Position numbers and translations under genes: made by a program. Below are positions 41,759 to 50,729 of a stretch of DNA of 64,000 nt, piece by piece (within the stretch, counting starts at the first letter, position 1; each line of letters opens with the position of its first letter). This stretch comes from CAYOSU01 sp964406735 (GTDB lineage: Bacteria > Bacillota > Clostridia > Christensenellales > CAMQZB01). The notes under the pieces are model-generated. The model searched no databases, was not told where the DNA came from, and saw only the letters and a program-made list of their open reading frames with translations. Location: positions 1-64,000 of the forward strand of contig CAYOSU010000005.1 in NCBI GenBank assembly GCA_964406735.1, in the 5' to 3' direction.

Positions 41759-42820
41759 TTATTCGGTTTCAAATTCCTTGAATTTTTTTGCTCTCGTAGG
41801 GCTTCTGAGCTTTCTTAACGCCTTAGCCTCTATCTGCCTTATACGCTCTCTCGTTACACGGAAGTCTCTGCCGACCTCTTCCAACGTCTTGGGCTTTCCG
41901 TCGTCAAGACCGTAGCGAAGACGTATTACCTTTTCCTCTCTTGGCGTAAGCGTCGAGAGTATTTCGGAGAATTGGTCTCTCAATGCCTTGCTCGTCATAT
42001 TCTCTTCAGGAGAAATAACGTGCTCATCCTCTATGAAATCGCCTAAGTGCGTATCGTCCTCTTCTCCGATAGGAGACTCTAACGAGACAGGATCGAGCGC
42101 AATTTTTTGTATTTCAAGCACTTTATCTTCCGAAACGTTGAGTCGTTCCGCTATTTCCGCAACGGTAGGCTCACGACCGAGCTCTTGCAGTAATGCACGC
42201 GCCGCTTTTGTCTGGCGGTTTATCGTTTCTACCATATGAACGGGTATCCTTATCGTTCTTGCTTGATCGGCAATAGAACGAGTGATAGCCTGCCTTATCC
42301 ACCAAGTTGCGTAAGTAGAGAACTTGAATCCCTTTGTGTAGTCGAATTTCTCTACCGCTTTCATTAGACCTAAATTGCCTTCCTGAATAAGGTCGAGAAG
42401 CTGCAAGCCTCTGCCGACATATCTTTTTGCTATCGATACGACAAGGCGCAGGTTTGCTTCCGACAAAATGAGCTTTGCATTTTCGTCGCCCTCGAGCATA
42501 CGCTTTGCAACTTCAACTTCTTCTTCACTTGAAAGCAGGGGAACTTTGCCTATATCTTTCAAATACATCTTGACGGGATCGTCAACACTAACTTGTGCGG
42601 CGATCTCGTTAAAATCGGTGTCTATCTTTGTATATTCATTAGTCTCTATGATGCGAATGTTGTTCTCTTCGAGTATCGAATATACAGTCTCAAAGCACTC
42701 GGGCGGTATATGACGCTTTTCAAGCTTATCGAAAAGCTCTTCGCTCGTTATTTCGCCGGCAGATTTGTAGGAAGCAACGATCTCTTTCGCTAAATTTTCA
42801 ACAAATTCCTTAATTTCCAT
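41759..42820 (-). CDS. rpoD: RNA polymerase primary sigma factor, RpoD-type, first tandem copy
   Basis: Sigma-70 of 353 residues with the full primary set: region 1.1 fold, region 1.2 (DDPVKMYLKDIGKVPLLS), region 2.4 (FSTYATWWIRQAITRSIADQ), region 3 (REPTVAEIAERLNVSEDKV) and region 4.2 (LEEVGRDFRVTRERIRQIEA). It directs RNA polymerase to TTGACA/TATAAT promoters, common in this window. Its start overlaps the end of dnaG by 11 bases, the usual rpoD position in the dnaG-rpoD cluster. I therefore take this copy as the orthologous rpoD and the next one as the duplicate. Confidence 0.96.
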   Translation of the reverse strand: MEIKEFVENLAKEIVASYKSAGEITSEELFDKLEKRHIPPECFETVYSILEENNIRIIETNEYTKIDTDFNEIAAQVSVDDPVKMYLKDIGKVPLLSSEEEVEVAKRMLEGDENAKLILSEANLRLVVSIAKRYVGRGLQLLDLIQEGNLGLMKAVEKFDYTKGFKFSTYATWWIRQAITRSIADQARTIRIPVHMVETINRQTKAARALLQELGREPTVAEIAERLNVSEDKVLEIQKIALDPVSLESPIGEEDDTHLGDFIEDEHVISPEENMTSKALRDQFSEILSTLTPREEKVIRLRYGLDDGKPKTLEEVGRDFRVTRERIRQIEAKALRKLRSPTRAKKFKEFETE

Positions 42821-44603
42821 TGCGCATATTCCCTCTTTTTGCGTTATTCTTAAGCTGTTTGGATACTTCTAATATATCTGCAGTTATCTGCTTTTTCTCG
42901 GCGAGATCATCCGTCTCGCGATACATTTCTTTTAATCGTGCAAGCGTTTCTTGCTTGGATTTCAAGTACACCGCTCGCATGCAGTCGTCAAAGTACTCTT
43001 CTAAGTTATCTTCCGTTATTCCCTCTCTGTCGGAAAACTCAAGGATAGTCGTCAATTCTTCGTACTCCGACTCGTCGAGAACGTTGAAAAGCATACTTCC
43101 GTTGATAGCTACGCCTTTTTTTTCTTTCAGATATTCGTATATCTTTCTGTGCGTATCGTTTGATATATACTCTTCAAGCTGAGAGATATCGGCAAGCGAC
43201 TTTTTCCCGTCGATGCATAGCGACAGACCGAAGCGAACTGCTTTCGTGATGCCGTCTACCGTTTTTTCGGCATTCGTCTCTAAATTAATCTCGGGTTTTT
43301 CGCCCTTATCGACCTTTTGAAGGTCTCTTTTTAAGCTATCGACAGATATTGACGTATATTCGGAAGTCTTTTTGAGCCATTCCTCTTTCTCGGCTTCCGT
43401 CTGCAGCGTTGATATTACCCTCAATGCGTTCTCAAGGTACTTCTTTTTGCCAGTCAAGTCCGAAACGTCGAATTTATCGGACAGTATCTTGAACTTAAAC
43501 TCTGTACCTGTTAAAGCGGTATCTAACGCTTTTTGGTACTCTTCCTTGCCGTAGCGGCGAATTACCTCGTCGGGGTCTAAATTATCTCTCAAAATGACGA
43601 TCTTTGCGTTTATTCCCTCGTCTTCGAGTATCTTTTGACCAAGAACCGCCCCTTTTATGCCTGCGGCGTCGCCATCGTAGGAGATATATACGTCTTCTGT
43701 TACGTAGTGCATAAGCTTTGCCTGCTCTTTCGTAAGTGCAGTACCCATGCTCGCAACGACATTATGAAAGCCTTGCTCGTAAACGGATATAGCGTCCATA
43801 TAGCCCTCTACGAGTATCAGGTTCTTTATCGGCTCTTTTAGCTTTTGCTTTTTGACTAAGTTTAATCCGTATAAGACCTTACGCTTATTGAAAGCGATGG
43901 TGTCGCTGGTGTTTTTATACTTTGCTTGCGCATGCTTGTCCATAGTCCTGCCGCCGAAAGCGACCACTTGACCGTAGGAGTCAATTATCGGAATGATTAT
44001 CCTTGTTCCGTAAGCATCGTATATCCTGCCCTTATCGCTTTTTCCCGCAACGCCCGCCTCTAACATCTCCTCTTCGGTGTATTTAAGGGACTTTAAGTGT
44101 CTGATCACTCCCGTCCAGTCGGTAGATGCGCCTATTCCAAAGCGAGTTATCGTCTTTTGAGATATTCCTCTATCGAACAAGTATTGCAGCTTTGCGGCGT
44201 TTTCGGGCTTGTATATCTCTTTGTTATAATACTTTGCCGCATCTTTGAGGAGCGCATAAGCACGTTCACGCTTTTTCTTGTTTATTGAAAGCTCGTCCTT
44301 ATTGCCGCCTGAAAAAGCAGGAACTTCCATCCCCGCAAGCTTTGCCAAATGCGTTATCGCACCGATGAAATCTGTAGATTCTGCGTTTTGAACGAATTTT
44401 ATTACGTCACCCGATTCGTGGCAACCGAAGCAATAATAGAACTGTTTTATCTCGTCAATCGCAAAAGAGGGAGTACGCTCATGGTGAAAAGGGCAACAAC
44501 CCCAATATTTGTTGCCTTTCCTTTGCAAAGTCATATAACGACTTGCAACGTCAACTATGTTGACCTTACTTTTCAGTTGTTCGAGAAAAGTATTTAACTC
44601 CAT
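42810..44603 (-). CDS. dnaG: DNA primase
   Basis: Primase of 597 residues, normal length. The N-terminal CHC2 zinc site is formed by Cys37, His40, Cys58 and Cys61 (CPFHHERTPSF and CFGCH). Then come the RNA polymerase core with EEMLEAG and IIPIIDSYGQVVAFGGR, and the TOPRIM segment ILVEGYMDAISVYE with its Glu and later Asp pair (SYDGDAAG). The C-terminus should bind DnaB helicase. It makes RNA primers for replication. I take the ATG at 44603; an in-frame TTG lies two codons earlier and neither has a clear ribosome site, so coupling to dgt (stop 10 bases upstream) is likely. Confidence 0.97.
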   Translation of the reverse strand: MELNTFLEQLKSKVNIVDVASRYMTLQRKGNKYWGCCPFHHERTPSFAIDEIKQFYYCFGCHESGDVIKFVQNAESTDFIGAITHLAKLAGMEVPAFSGGNKDELSINKKKRERAYALLKDAAKYYNKEIYKPENAAKLQYLFDRGISQKTITRFGIGASTDWTGVIRHLKSLKYTEEEMLEAGVAGKSDKGRIYDAYGTRIIIPIIDSYGQVVAFGGRTMDKHAQAKYKNTSDTIAFNKRKVLYGLNLVKKQKLKEPIKNLILVEGYMDAISVYEQGFHNVVASMGTALTKEQAKLMHYVTEDVYISYDGDAAGIKGAVLGQKILEDEGINAKIVILRDNLDPDEVIRRYGKEEYQKALDTALTGTEFKFKILSDKFDVSDLTGKKKYLENALRVISTLQTEAEKEEWLKKTSEYTSISVDSLKRDLQKVDKGEKPEINLETNAEKTVDGITKAVRFGLSLCIDGKKSLADISQLEEYISNDTHRKIYEYLKEKKGVAINGSMLFNVLDESEYEELTTILEFSDREGITEDNLEEYFDDCMRAVYLKSKQETLARLKEMYRETDDLAEKKQITADILEVSKQLKNNAKRGNMRNGN

Positions 44604-44612
44604 AAGCAATTA

Positions 44613-45611
44613 TCAATAAAAACCTCTCATTTTAGGTTCAAACAGGCTTCTGAACGTATCAAGCGCAAAGCTATCGGTCATCGTTGATATATAATCGGCA
44701 ACAACCGTCTCTTTGCGGTATTTATCCAAAAGTTCACGGTAAAAGGGCGGTAGATCGTCCGGATTTTTTATGTACCAATCGAAAAGATAACGAAGCATTA
44801 TATCTACCTTTTCTTCTTCCTTTCGCTTATCCTCGGAAAAATATACCCTTTCAAACATAAACTTTCTCAAAACGTCCGCCGCTTCCTTTACCTCATCGGT
44901 ATAACCGACTTTCGGTTTGTTGAGTGAAGCGTTATATACCGACATTATCATCGTATTGATTCGTTTTGAGAACGTATCTCCCAAGACGTCTACGACAGAC
45001 TTGGGAATATCTTGCTGCGTGATTATGCCAGCTCTTATAGAATCTTCTATGTCGTGATTTAGATACGCTATTCTATCCGCCAGGTGAACCACTGCACCCT
45101 CGAGCGTCTTCGGATGACCTGCGGAGTTGTGGTTTACTATGCCGTCCTTTACCTCAAAGGTCAAATTCAAGCCCTTACCGTTGTTTTCAAGAACGTCCAC
45201 TACTCTGAGCGACTGGCGTTCGTGCAAAAACTCTCCACCTGTCAAGTCGTTAAGCGTACGTTCACCTGCATGTCCGAACGGCGTATGACCAAGGTCGTGT
45301 CCTAATGCGATCGCCTCGGTCAAATCCTCGTTAAGGTTGCATATCCTCGATATCGTCCTTCCTATCTGCGCAACGTCCAGAGTATGAGTCAAGCGAGTCA
45401 TATAGTGATCGCCCTCGGGTTTTATAAATACCTGCGTCTTGTTTTTTAAGCGTCTGAACGCCTTACAGTGGATTATTCTATCCCTATCTCTTTGGAACTC
45501 CGTTCTCGTCGGACAAAGCTCTTCAAAGACCTTTCTGCCTTTCGTATCCTTGGACTTCATCGCATAAGGCGAAAGAAATTTTTCTTCAATTAAGTACGTC
45601 TTATTCTCCAC
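44613..45611 (-). CDS. dgt: deoxyguanosinetriphosphate triphosphohydrolase-like protein (HD domain)
   Basis: Protein of 332 residues. HD-domain metal ligands are in RLTHTLDVAQIG and LGHDLGHTPFGHAGE (His-Asp), with the N-terminal FQRDRDRIIHCKAFRRLKNKTQV-type nucleotide segment read in parts. It hydrolyses dNTPs to nucleoside plus triphosphate and helps balance the pool before replication. The gene heads the dgt-dnaG-rpoD-rpoD-trmK-nif3 cluster. It starts with GTG at 45611, preceded by TTGGAGATG. A TATAAT-like -10 lies about 40 bases upstream, but its -35 is poor. Confidence 0.93.
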   Translation of the reverse strand: MENKTYLIEEKFLSPYAMKSKDTKGRKVFEELCPTRTEFQRDRDRIIHCKAFRRLKNKTQVFIKPEGDHYMTRLTHTLDVAQIGRTISRICNLNEDLTEAIALGHDLGHTPFGHAGERTLNDLTGGEFLHERQSLRVVDVLENNGKGLNLTFEVKDGIVNHNSAGHPKTLEGAVVHLADRIAYLNHDIEDSIRAGIITQQDIPKSVVDVLGDTFSKRINTMIMSVYNASLNKPKVGYTDEVKEAADVLRKFMFERVYFSEDKRKEEEKVDIMLRYLFDWYIKNPDDLPPFYRELLDKYRKETVVADYISTMTDSFALDTFRSLFEPKMRGFY

Positions 45612-45707
45612 GAGTTCATCTCCAATATTATTCTAATAGTATTATACAAATAATTTTTTCGTTTTTCCTTTATATTAAGCGAAAAACCAAGTATTTTTAG
45701 CGAATAA

Positions 45708-45737
45708 AGAAAAGAGCAGAAGCTTTCGCCTCTGCCC
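45708..45737 (-). terminator. terminator of gap
   Basis: Minus-strand stem GCAGAGGC/GCTTCTGC with a GAAA loop and TCTTTTCTTT tail, shortly after the gap stop. Confidence 0.75.
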
Positions 45738-45755
45738 GTGAAACTCTTTTTAGAA

Positions 45756-46763
45756 TTATTCAGCGTCAACCTTTGCAGCGTGAGCGATAAGATCAACGAC
45801 CTTGTTGGAATAACCCCACTCGTTGTCGTACCAAGATACGAGCTTAACGAACGTGTCGGTAAGCATGATGCCTGCGGTAGCGTCAAATACGGAGGTATTA
45901 ACTTCGCCGATGAAGTCAGAAGAAACAACTGCGTCCTCGGTGTATCCCAAAACGCCCTTCATATAGGTCTCGGAAGCGTTCTTGATAGCAGCGCAGATCT
46001 CTTCATAAGTAGCAGGTTTAGCGAGGTTGCAGGTAAGGTCAACAACGGATACGTCAAGAGTAGGAACTCTGAATGCCATACCGGTGAGCTTGCCGTTAAG
46101 CTCGGGGATAACTTTACCAACAGCCTTTGCAGCGCCGGTAGAAGAAGGAATGATGTTGCCAGCTGCAGCTCTGCCGCCTCTCCAGTCTTTCTTGGAAGGA
46201 CCGTCAACGGTCTTCTGAGTAGCAGTCGTGGAGTGAACGGTCGTCATAAGACCTTCTTTGATTCCGAACTCTTTGTTAACAACGTATGCCAAAGGTGCGA
46301 GGCAGTTCGTCGTGCAGGAAGCGTTGGAGATAACAGTCATCTCTTTCTTATACTCGTTGTGGTTTACGCCCATAACGAACATAGGAGCGTCCTTAGAAGG
46401 AGCGGTGATAACTACTTTCTTTGCGCCGCCAACGAAGTGAGCCTGAGCCTTTTCGATGGTCGTGAAGATACCAGTAGCCTCTGCGATGTACTCAGCACCG
46501 CAGGACTTCCAATCGATGCAAGCAGGATCTTTCTCTGCGAATACAGCGATCTCGTTTCCGTTTACATAAAGCTTTCCGTCTTTAGCGTATACTTCGCCGT
46601 CAAATCTGCCGTGAACGGTATCATACTTCATCATGTAGACCATGTAATCTGCATCGATGAAAGGATCGTTTACGCCGACAACCTGAACGTCAGGATTTTT
46701 GAGGGAAGCCTGAAGAACCAATCTTCCGATACGTCCAAAGCCGTTAATACCAACTTTTACCAT
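45756..46763 (-). CDS. gap: glyceraldehyde-3-phosphate dehydrogenase
   Basis: Type I GAPDH of 335 residues. NAD-binding GINGFGRIGRL is at the start, the active-site Cys in NASCTTNCLAPLA near residue 152, and WYDNEWGYSNKV is the closing family motif. It oxidises glyceraldehyde-3-phosphate to 1,3-bisphosphoglycerate in glycolysis. The ribosome site GGAGG and a near-consensus promoter suggest strong expression. The antisense strand of this gene is open for a long stretch, a by-product of its codon bias. Confidence 0.98.
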   Translation of the reverse strand: MVKVGINGFGRIGRLVLQASLKNPDVQVVGVNDPFIDADYMVYMMKYDTVHGRFDGEVYAKDGKLYVNGNEIAVFAEKDPACIDWKSCGAEYIAEATGIFTTIEKAQAHFVGGAKKVVITAPSKDAPMFVMGVNHNEYKKEMTVISNASCTTNCLAPLAYVVNKEFGIKEGLMTTVHSTTATQKTVDGPSKKDWRGGRAAAGNIIPSSTGAAKAVGKVIPELNGKLTGMAFRVPTLDVSVVDLTCNLAKPATYEEICAAIKNASETYMKGVLGYTEDAVVSSDFIGEVNTSVFDATAGIMLTDTFVKLVSWYDNEWGYSNKVVDLIAHAAKVDAE

Positions 46764-46802
46764 AAAATTTACCTCCGTAAAGTTAAATCAAAATACATGT
46801 TC

Positions 46803-46831
46803 ATTATAACAATATCAATACAAAAACGCAA
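46803..46831 (-). promoter_or_regulatory. promoter of gap
   Basis: Minus strand: TTGCGT (46831-46826), 17 bases, TATAAT (46808-46803). Confidence 0.65.
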
Positions 46832-46938
46832 CCTTTTTTTGCTCCTTTTCTCTTTTTTCGTTAAGAATTTCACAAGAGCGAAAATTGCACTTTCGTGTGA
46901 TAAAGTCTATTCAAACGCACTTGTTGCGTTTTGCGTGA

Positions 46939-48054
46939 TTATTTCAAATTCTCGGGATTCAAGCACTCAAGCTCGGGAATAACGAAGCGGCCGTCTTTTC
47001 TTATCAAAACGTCGTCGAAATAGATCTCTCCGCCGCCCCACTCGGGAGTCTGAATGTGTACGAGATCCCAATGTATCGCACTGTTGTTTCCGTTAGGTGC
47101 TTCGTCGTAGCATGCACCCGGCGTGAAGTGGATAGAACCTGCGATCTTTTCGTCGAACAGTATGTCGAGCATAGGTTTGTTGACGTACGGGTTAACGCCG
47201 ATAGCGAATTCTCCTACGTATCTTGCGCCCTCATCGGTATTGAATACGTTCTCGATATCCGCAGTTCTTGAAGACGTAGCCTTTACTATCTTTCCGTCCT
47301 TGAATTCAAGACGGATGTCGTCGTGCCTTATTCCGTTATAAATAGACGGCGCAGAGTAGCTTATGTAGCCGTTTACAGAATCCTTTACGGGAGCGGTGTA
47401 TACTTCGCCGTCGGGAATATTGCAATAGCCTGCGCAAGGAATTGCAGGAATATCTTTGATGGAGAACCTAAGGTCGGTCTTTGCGTCCAATATCCTGACT
47501 TTATCAGTTCTGTTCATAAGGTCTACGAGCGGCTGCATTGCCTTGCCCATCTTTGCATAGTCAAGACAGCATACGTCGAAGAAAAAGTCTTCAAAGCTCT
47601 CGGTAGACATTCCGGCAGCCTGCGCAAAAGATGCGGTAGGATAACGGAGAACAACCCAACGGGTCTTTGCAACTCTTATCTCGTGATGTACCTTGTGGAA
47701 ATACTCGCTGTTGAAAAGCTGCATATTCTCTGCAGGTACGTCGGAAAGGTCGAAGCTGTTCTCTCCTCCACGGATGCCGATATAGCAGTCCATATCAGCC
47801 ATTCTCTCTGCGTCCCACTTAACCCAGTAGTCCATCTGCTCTTTGGTTACGCCCATGAGCATTGCACGCTTCGTCGTGGGGTCTGTGTAATTATAATACG
47901 GGTAAGCCCCTACCTTATAGCATTCCTTTATGCACTCGTTGAGAAGAGGTGCGTCGGAAAAGCTTCCCTCAATAAGTACCTTGTCTCCTTTTTTAGCACG
48001 GACGGAATTGTTTACAAGATTTTTTGCAAGTAATTTAATTCTTTCGTCAACCAT
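46939..48054 (-). CDS. M29 family metallo-aminopeptidase
   Basis: Protein of 371 residues of the M29 (AmpS/AmpT, thermophilic aminopeptidase) family, cytosolic. MVDERIKLLAKNLVNNSVRAKKGDKVLIEG is a typical N-terminus, seen in parts. EFAIGVNPYV and HFTPGACYDEAP, followed by AIHWDLVH and GGGEIYFDDV, hold the Glu, His, Tyr and Asp positions of the two-metal site. It removes N-terminal amino acids from peptides. Ribosome site AAAGGAG. The glycosyltransferase gene ends only 30 bases upstream, so the two may be co-transcribed without functional link. Confidence 0.93.
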   Translation of the reverse strand: MVDERIKLLAKNLVNNSVRAKKGDKVLIEGSFSDAPLLNECIKECYKVGAYPYYNYTDPTTKRAMLMGVTKEQMDYWVKWDAERMADMDCYIGIRGGENSFDLSDVPAENMQLFNSEYFHKVHHEIRVAKTRWVVLRYPTASFAQAAGMSTESFEDFFFDVCCLDYAKMGKAMQPLVDLMNRTDKVRILDAKTDLRFSIKDIPAIPCAGYCNIPDGEVYTAPVKDSVNGYISYSAPSIYNGIRHDDIRLEFKDGKIVKATSSRTADIENVFNTDEGARYVGEFAIGVNPYVNKPMLDILFDEKIAGSIHFTPGACYDEAPNGNNSAIHWDLVHIQTPEWGGGEIYFDDVLIRKDGRFVIPELECLNPENLK

Positions 48055-48084
48055 TTTGTTTATCTCCTTTATTTTTACTCTTAT

Positions 48085-49020
48085 TTATTCTAAATTATAT
48101 TTCTCGTCGACGATATAGTTCGGGCGATTCTTGACCTCGTCGTATATCCTGCCGACGTATAAGTTAGTGATTCCGTTTGATACCAGCATTCCTGCAAGCG
48201 CAATGACTAATACGTCTATCGTCCAAAGGTCGATAGGAAGAGGCTGAGTTACGCCGCACGCCGACAATATCGCAAACACTATTAGTGCAAGAAGCCCCAA
48301 AACGCCTATTACGCCGAACGCAATGCCAAACCCAAGCGCTAAATACAGCGGCTTTGAGGAGTTTGAGATGATACCGTCGCTTGCGAGCTTGACCATCTTC
48401 TTCATCGTGTACTTAGTCTCGCCTGCAAAGCGCGCCTCTCTCTCGTATTCGAGAGCGTAGGTTCTGAATCCCACGAAGGCGTTCATGCCTCTGAGGTACC
48501 TATTGTGTTCGGGCATAGCGTTGAGAGTGTCGATGACCTTTCTCGATATGAGGCGGAAATCGCCCGAATCCTTGGGTATTTCAAACTCGGAAAGTCCGTT
48601 GACTATGCGGTAGTAAAAGAACGCCGTAAGCTTCTTGAACGCCGTCTCTCCTGCTCTTGCTTTGCGCTTTCCGTAGACGATGTCGTAGCCCTCTTTCCAC
48701 TTGGCAACCATATCGTATATTACTTTGGGCGGGTCTTGAAGGTCGGCGTCGATGATTATCGCCGCATCGCCGCTTGCGTGCTGCATGCCGCAGGTTACCG
48801 CCGCCTGATGTCCGAAGTTCCTCGAAAACGACAGTACCTTTGCGCTCTTATTCTCCTTAGCGATAGCTTTAAGCAGCTCTAAGGACTTATCGCGGCTACC
48901 GTCGTTTACGAACACGAGCTCATAAGGTTCGCCTAAATTCTCGGCAACCTCTTTGATCCTTTCATAGGAAGTAGGCAATACTTCCTCTTCGTTGTATACG
49001 GGAATAATAATTGAAATCAT
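48085..49020 (-). CDS. GT2 family glycosyltransferase with C-terminal membrane anchor
   Basis: Protein of 311 residues. The catalytic GT2 domain begins MISIIIPVYNEEEVLP, with nucleotide-sugar motif IIDADLQDPP (D-x-D). A DPM1/GtrB-like GDFRLISRKVIDTL segment follows, then two membrane helices (about 225-295). Enzymes of this group load a sugar onto a polyprenyl-phosphate carrier at the inner face of the membrane for glycosylation of wall polymers or lipids. I start it at the ATG at 49020, 8 bases after AGGAGA; the GTG two codons before is too close. Confidence 0.93.
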   Translation of the reverse strand: MISIIIPVYNEEEVLPTSYERIKEVAENLGEPYELVFVNDGSRDKSLELLKAIAKENKSAKVLSFSRNFGHQAAVTCGMQHASGDAAIIIDADLQDPPKVIYDMVAKWKEGYDIVYGKRKARAGETAFKKLTAFFYYRIVNGLSEFEIPKDSGDFRLISRKVIDTLNAMPEHNRYLRGMNAFVGFRTYALEYEREARFAGETKYTMKKMVKLASDGIISNSSKPLYLALGFGIAFGVIGVLGLLALIVFAILSACGVTQPLPIDLWTIDVLVIALAGMLVSNGITNLYVGRIYDEVKNRPNYIVDEKYNLE

Positions 49021-49042
49021 TTTCACATTCTCCTACGAGTTT

Positions 49043-49070
49043 ATTGTAGCACAAAAATACTTTCTTACAA
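49043..49070 (-). promoter_or_regulatory. promoter of the GT2 gene
   Basis: Minus strand: TTGTAA (49070-49065), 16 bases, TACAAT (49048-49043); leader of only about 16 bases. Confidence 0.6.
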
Positions 49071-49121
49071 ACTTTTTTTGAACGATTTAACGATTTTATT
49101 TACTTTCAAATATTATTTAGG

Positions 49122-49150
49122 TTGTTTATGAGCCGAAATTGTGCTATACT
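49122..49150 (+). promoter_or_regulatory. promoter of fba
   Basis: TTGTTT (49122-49127), 17 bases, TATACT (49145-49150). The untranslated leader is about 100 bases with no obvious riboswitch. Confidence 0.6.
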
Positions 49151-49258
49151 TATGATAGTTTTGCGTAAAAACGCTTGCTTATTATAATTAACACTCGAGC
49201 AAGGTAAAAGTGCGCAGGCTTAAAGATATTATTAACAAATCTTGGAGGTTTATAAATA

Positions 49259-50197
49259 ATGCCACTCGTAACAAGCAAAGAAATGTTTGAAAAGGCTTAT
49301 AACGGCGGTTATGCCGTAGGCGCATTCAACGTCAACAACATGGAAATGGTTCAGGCTATCGTAGAAGCTGCTAACGAACTTAAATCCCCCGTTATCCTGC
49401 AGGTATCCGCAGGTGCAAGAAAGTACGCTAACCCCGTTTATCTTCGCCACTTGGTAGCTGCAGCAGTTGAAACGACGGAAATTCCTATCGTCATGCACCT
49501 CGACCACGGCGCAAACTTCGAGGTCTGCAAGTCGGCTATCGACGACGGATTCACTTCCGTCATGATCGACGCAAGCAGCATGTCCTGGGAAGACAATATC
49601 GCAGAGACCAAGAAGGTAGTTGAATACGCTCACGCTCGCGGAGTCGTTGTTGAAGCTGAGCTTGGTAAGCTCGCAGGCGTTGAGGACGACGTTAAGGTCG
49701 AAGCTGAGGACGCTCTTTTCACAAGCCCCGACGAAGTCGAGGAGTTCGTTTCGAGAACAGGCATCGACAGCCTCGCTATCGCTATCGGCACGAGCCACGG
49801 CGCATATAAGTTCAAACCCGGTCAGGATCCTAAGCTCCGCCTCGACATCCTTGAGGAGATCGGCAAGCGTCTTCCTAACTTCCCCATCGTTCTCCACGGC
49901 GCAAGCTCCGTTCCACAGGACAAGGTAGCTATCGTTAACGAGTTTGGCGGACATATGCCCGACGCTATCGGTATTCCCGAGTCCGAGCTCAGAAAAGCTG
50001 CTAAGATGGCAGTTTGCAAGATAAACATCGACAGCGACTTACGCCTCTCTTTCACCGCAGCAGTTCGTAAACACTTCGTTGAGCATCCCGATCACTTCGA
50101 TCCCAGACAGTATCTCGGCGACGCACGTACGATGATGAAAGAAGAAGTTAAGAGAAAGATCGTTGAAGTTCTCGGCAGCGCAGGCAAAGCTGAATAA
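49259..50197 (+). CDS. fba: fructose-bisphosphate aldolase, class II
   Basis: Zinc-dependent aldolase of 312 residues. AVGAFNVNNMEM is at the N-terminus, zinc-site motif VMHLDHGANFE near residue 80, and GTSHGAYKFKP and VLHGASSVP carry further metal and phosphate ligands. It splits fructose-1,6-bisphosphate into two triose phosphates. Strong ribosome site TTGGAGG. Codon use is strongly biased, as in gap, suggesting high expression. Monocistronic with its own promoter and terminator. Confidence 0.97.
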   Translation: MPLVTSKEMFEKAYNGGYAVGAFNVNNMEMVQAIVEAANELKSPVILQVSAGARKYANPVYLRHLVAAAVETTEIPIVMHLDHGANFEVCKSAIDDGFTSVMIDASSMSWEDNIAETKKVVEYAHARGVVVEAELGKLAGVEDDVKVEAEDALFTSPDEVEEFVSRTGIDSLAIAIGTSHGAYKFKPGQDPKLRLDILEEIGKRLPNFPIVLHGASSVPQDKVAIVNEFGGHMPDAIGIPESELRKAAKMAVCKINIDSDLRLSFTAAVRKHFVEHPDHFDPRQYLGDARTMMKEEVKRKIVEVLGSAGKAE

Positions 50198-50213
50198 TTA
50201 TAAATATAATTTT

Positions 50214-50244
50214 GCTCCCTTGTTTTTCAAGGGAGCTTTTTTTT
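50214..50244 (+). terminator. terminator of fba
   Basis: An 8-bp stem (GCTCCCTT and complement) with eight T residues. Confidence 0.85.
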
Positions 50245-50515
50245 ATTTCCATAAAGCGTGATCGCAGTTGAGAGCATAGCCATCAACAGAGTTTGCATAT
50301 CATTATATATTTTTTATTGAGCGTATTTAAGCGGGAGGTCGAGTATATCTGATTCCCGTTTTTATCTTCTCTTCCCTTGCGTACTTTTGACGAATAATAT
50401 TGGTTTTTTGCGCATAAAAATCGTCTAAAAACGCCCTCAGCTTTAACAATGTTTTTTATAGCTTAAAAGAGGTGAAAAAATATTCGAAAAATGTCGCAAA
50501 ACGGTATTAAAATAA
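50245..50515. other. intergenic stretch without a recognisable gene
   Basis: About 270 bases between the fba terminator and the polyamine-operon promoter. I see no supported reading frame. A GCGGGA/TCCCGT pair (about 50329-50364) with a TTTTT tail could be a stray terminator or decayed sequence. Confidence 0.4.
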
Positions 50516-50544
50516 TTGACATTGAGAGAGGTTAAATATATAAT
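50516..50544 (+). promoter_or_regulatory. promoter of the polyamine regulator/potABCD operon
   Basis: TTGACA (50516-50521), exactly 17 bases, TATAAT (50539-50544): full consensus, start near 50551, right before the GTTTA repeat array. Confidence 0.75.
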
Positions 50545-50560
50545 CAACCTTGTAATTAAA

Positions 50561-50630
50561 GTTTAGTAAAAATAAACTTAGGGTTTATTATTACAAACCT
50601 CGGTAAACTTTCGGTTTATATTAGGTAAAC
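50561..50630 (+). promoter_or_regulatory. array of GTTTA/TAAAC half-sites, probable operator of the XRE-cupin regulator
   Basis: Half-sites in alternating orientation: GTTTA 50561, TAAAC 50573, GTTTA 50583, CAAAC 50594, TAAAC 50604, GTTTA 50614, TAAAC 50626. Several form inverted pairs such as AAGTTTA/TAAACTT and TAAAC-TTTCG-GTTTA. The array lies just after the transcription start, where a bound repressor would block elongation. Binding by the downstream regulator is inferred. Confidence 0.55.
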
Positions 50631-50729
50631 TGCAAGGCTACGGTCTTGAAAAACCCAAATTATCGAACGGTTACCGTTATGCTATATCATTCGAGGCTTA
50701 ATTCCAAACAAAGAAGGTGCTTAAAAACT

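Noticed and set aside
45738..46982. Open frame of 414 codons on the plus strand opposite gap
   Set aside because: It is fully antisense to a clear GAPDH gene, has no recognisable domain or ribosome site, and arises from the strong codon bias of gap.
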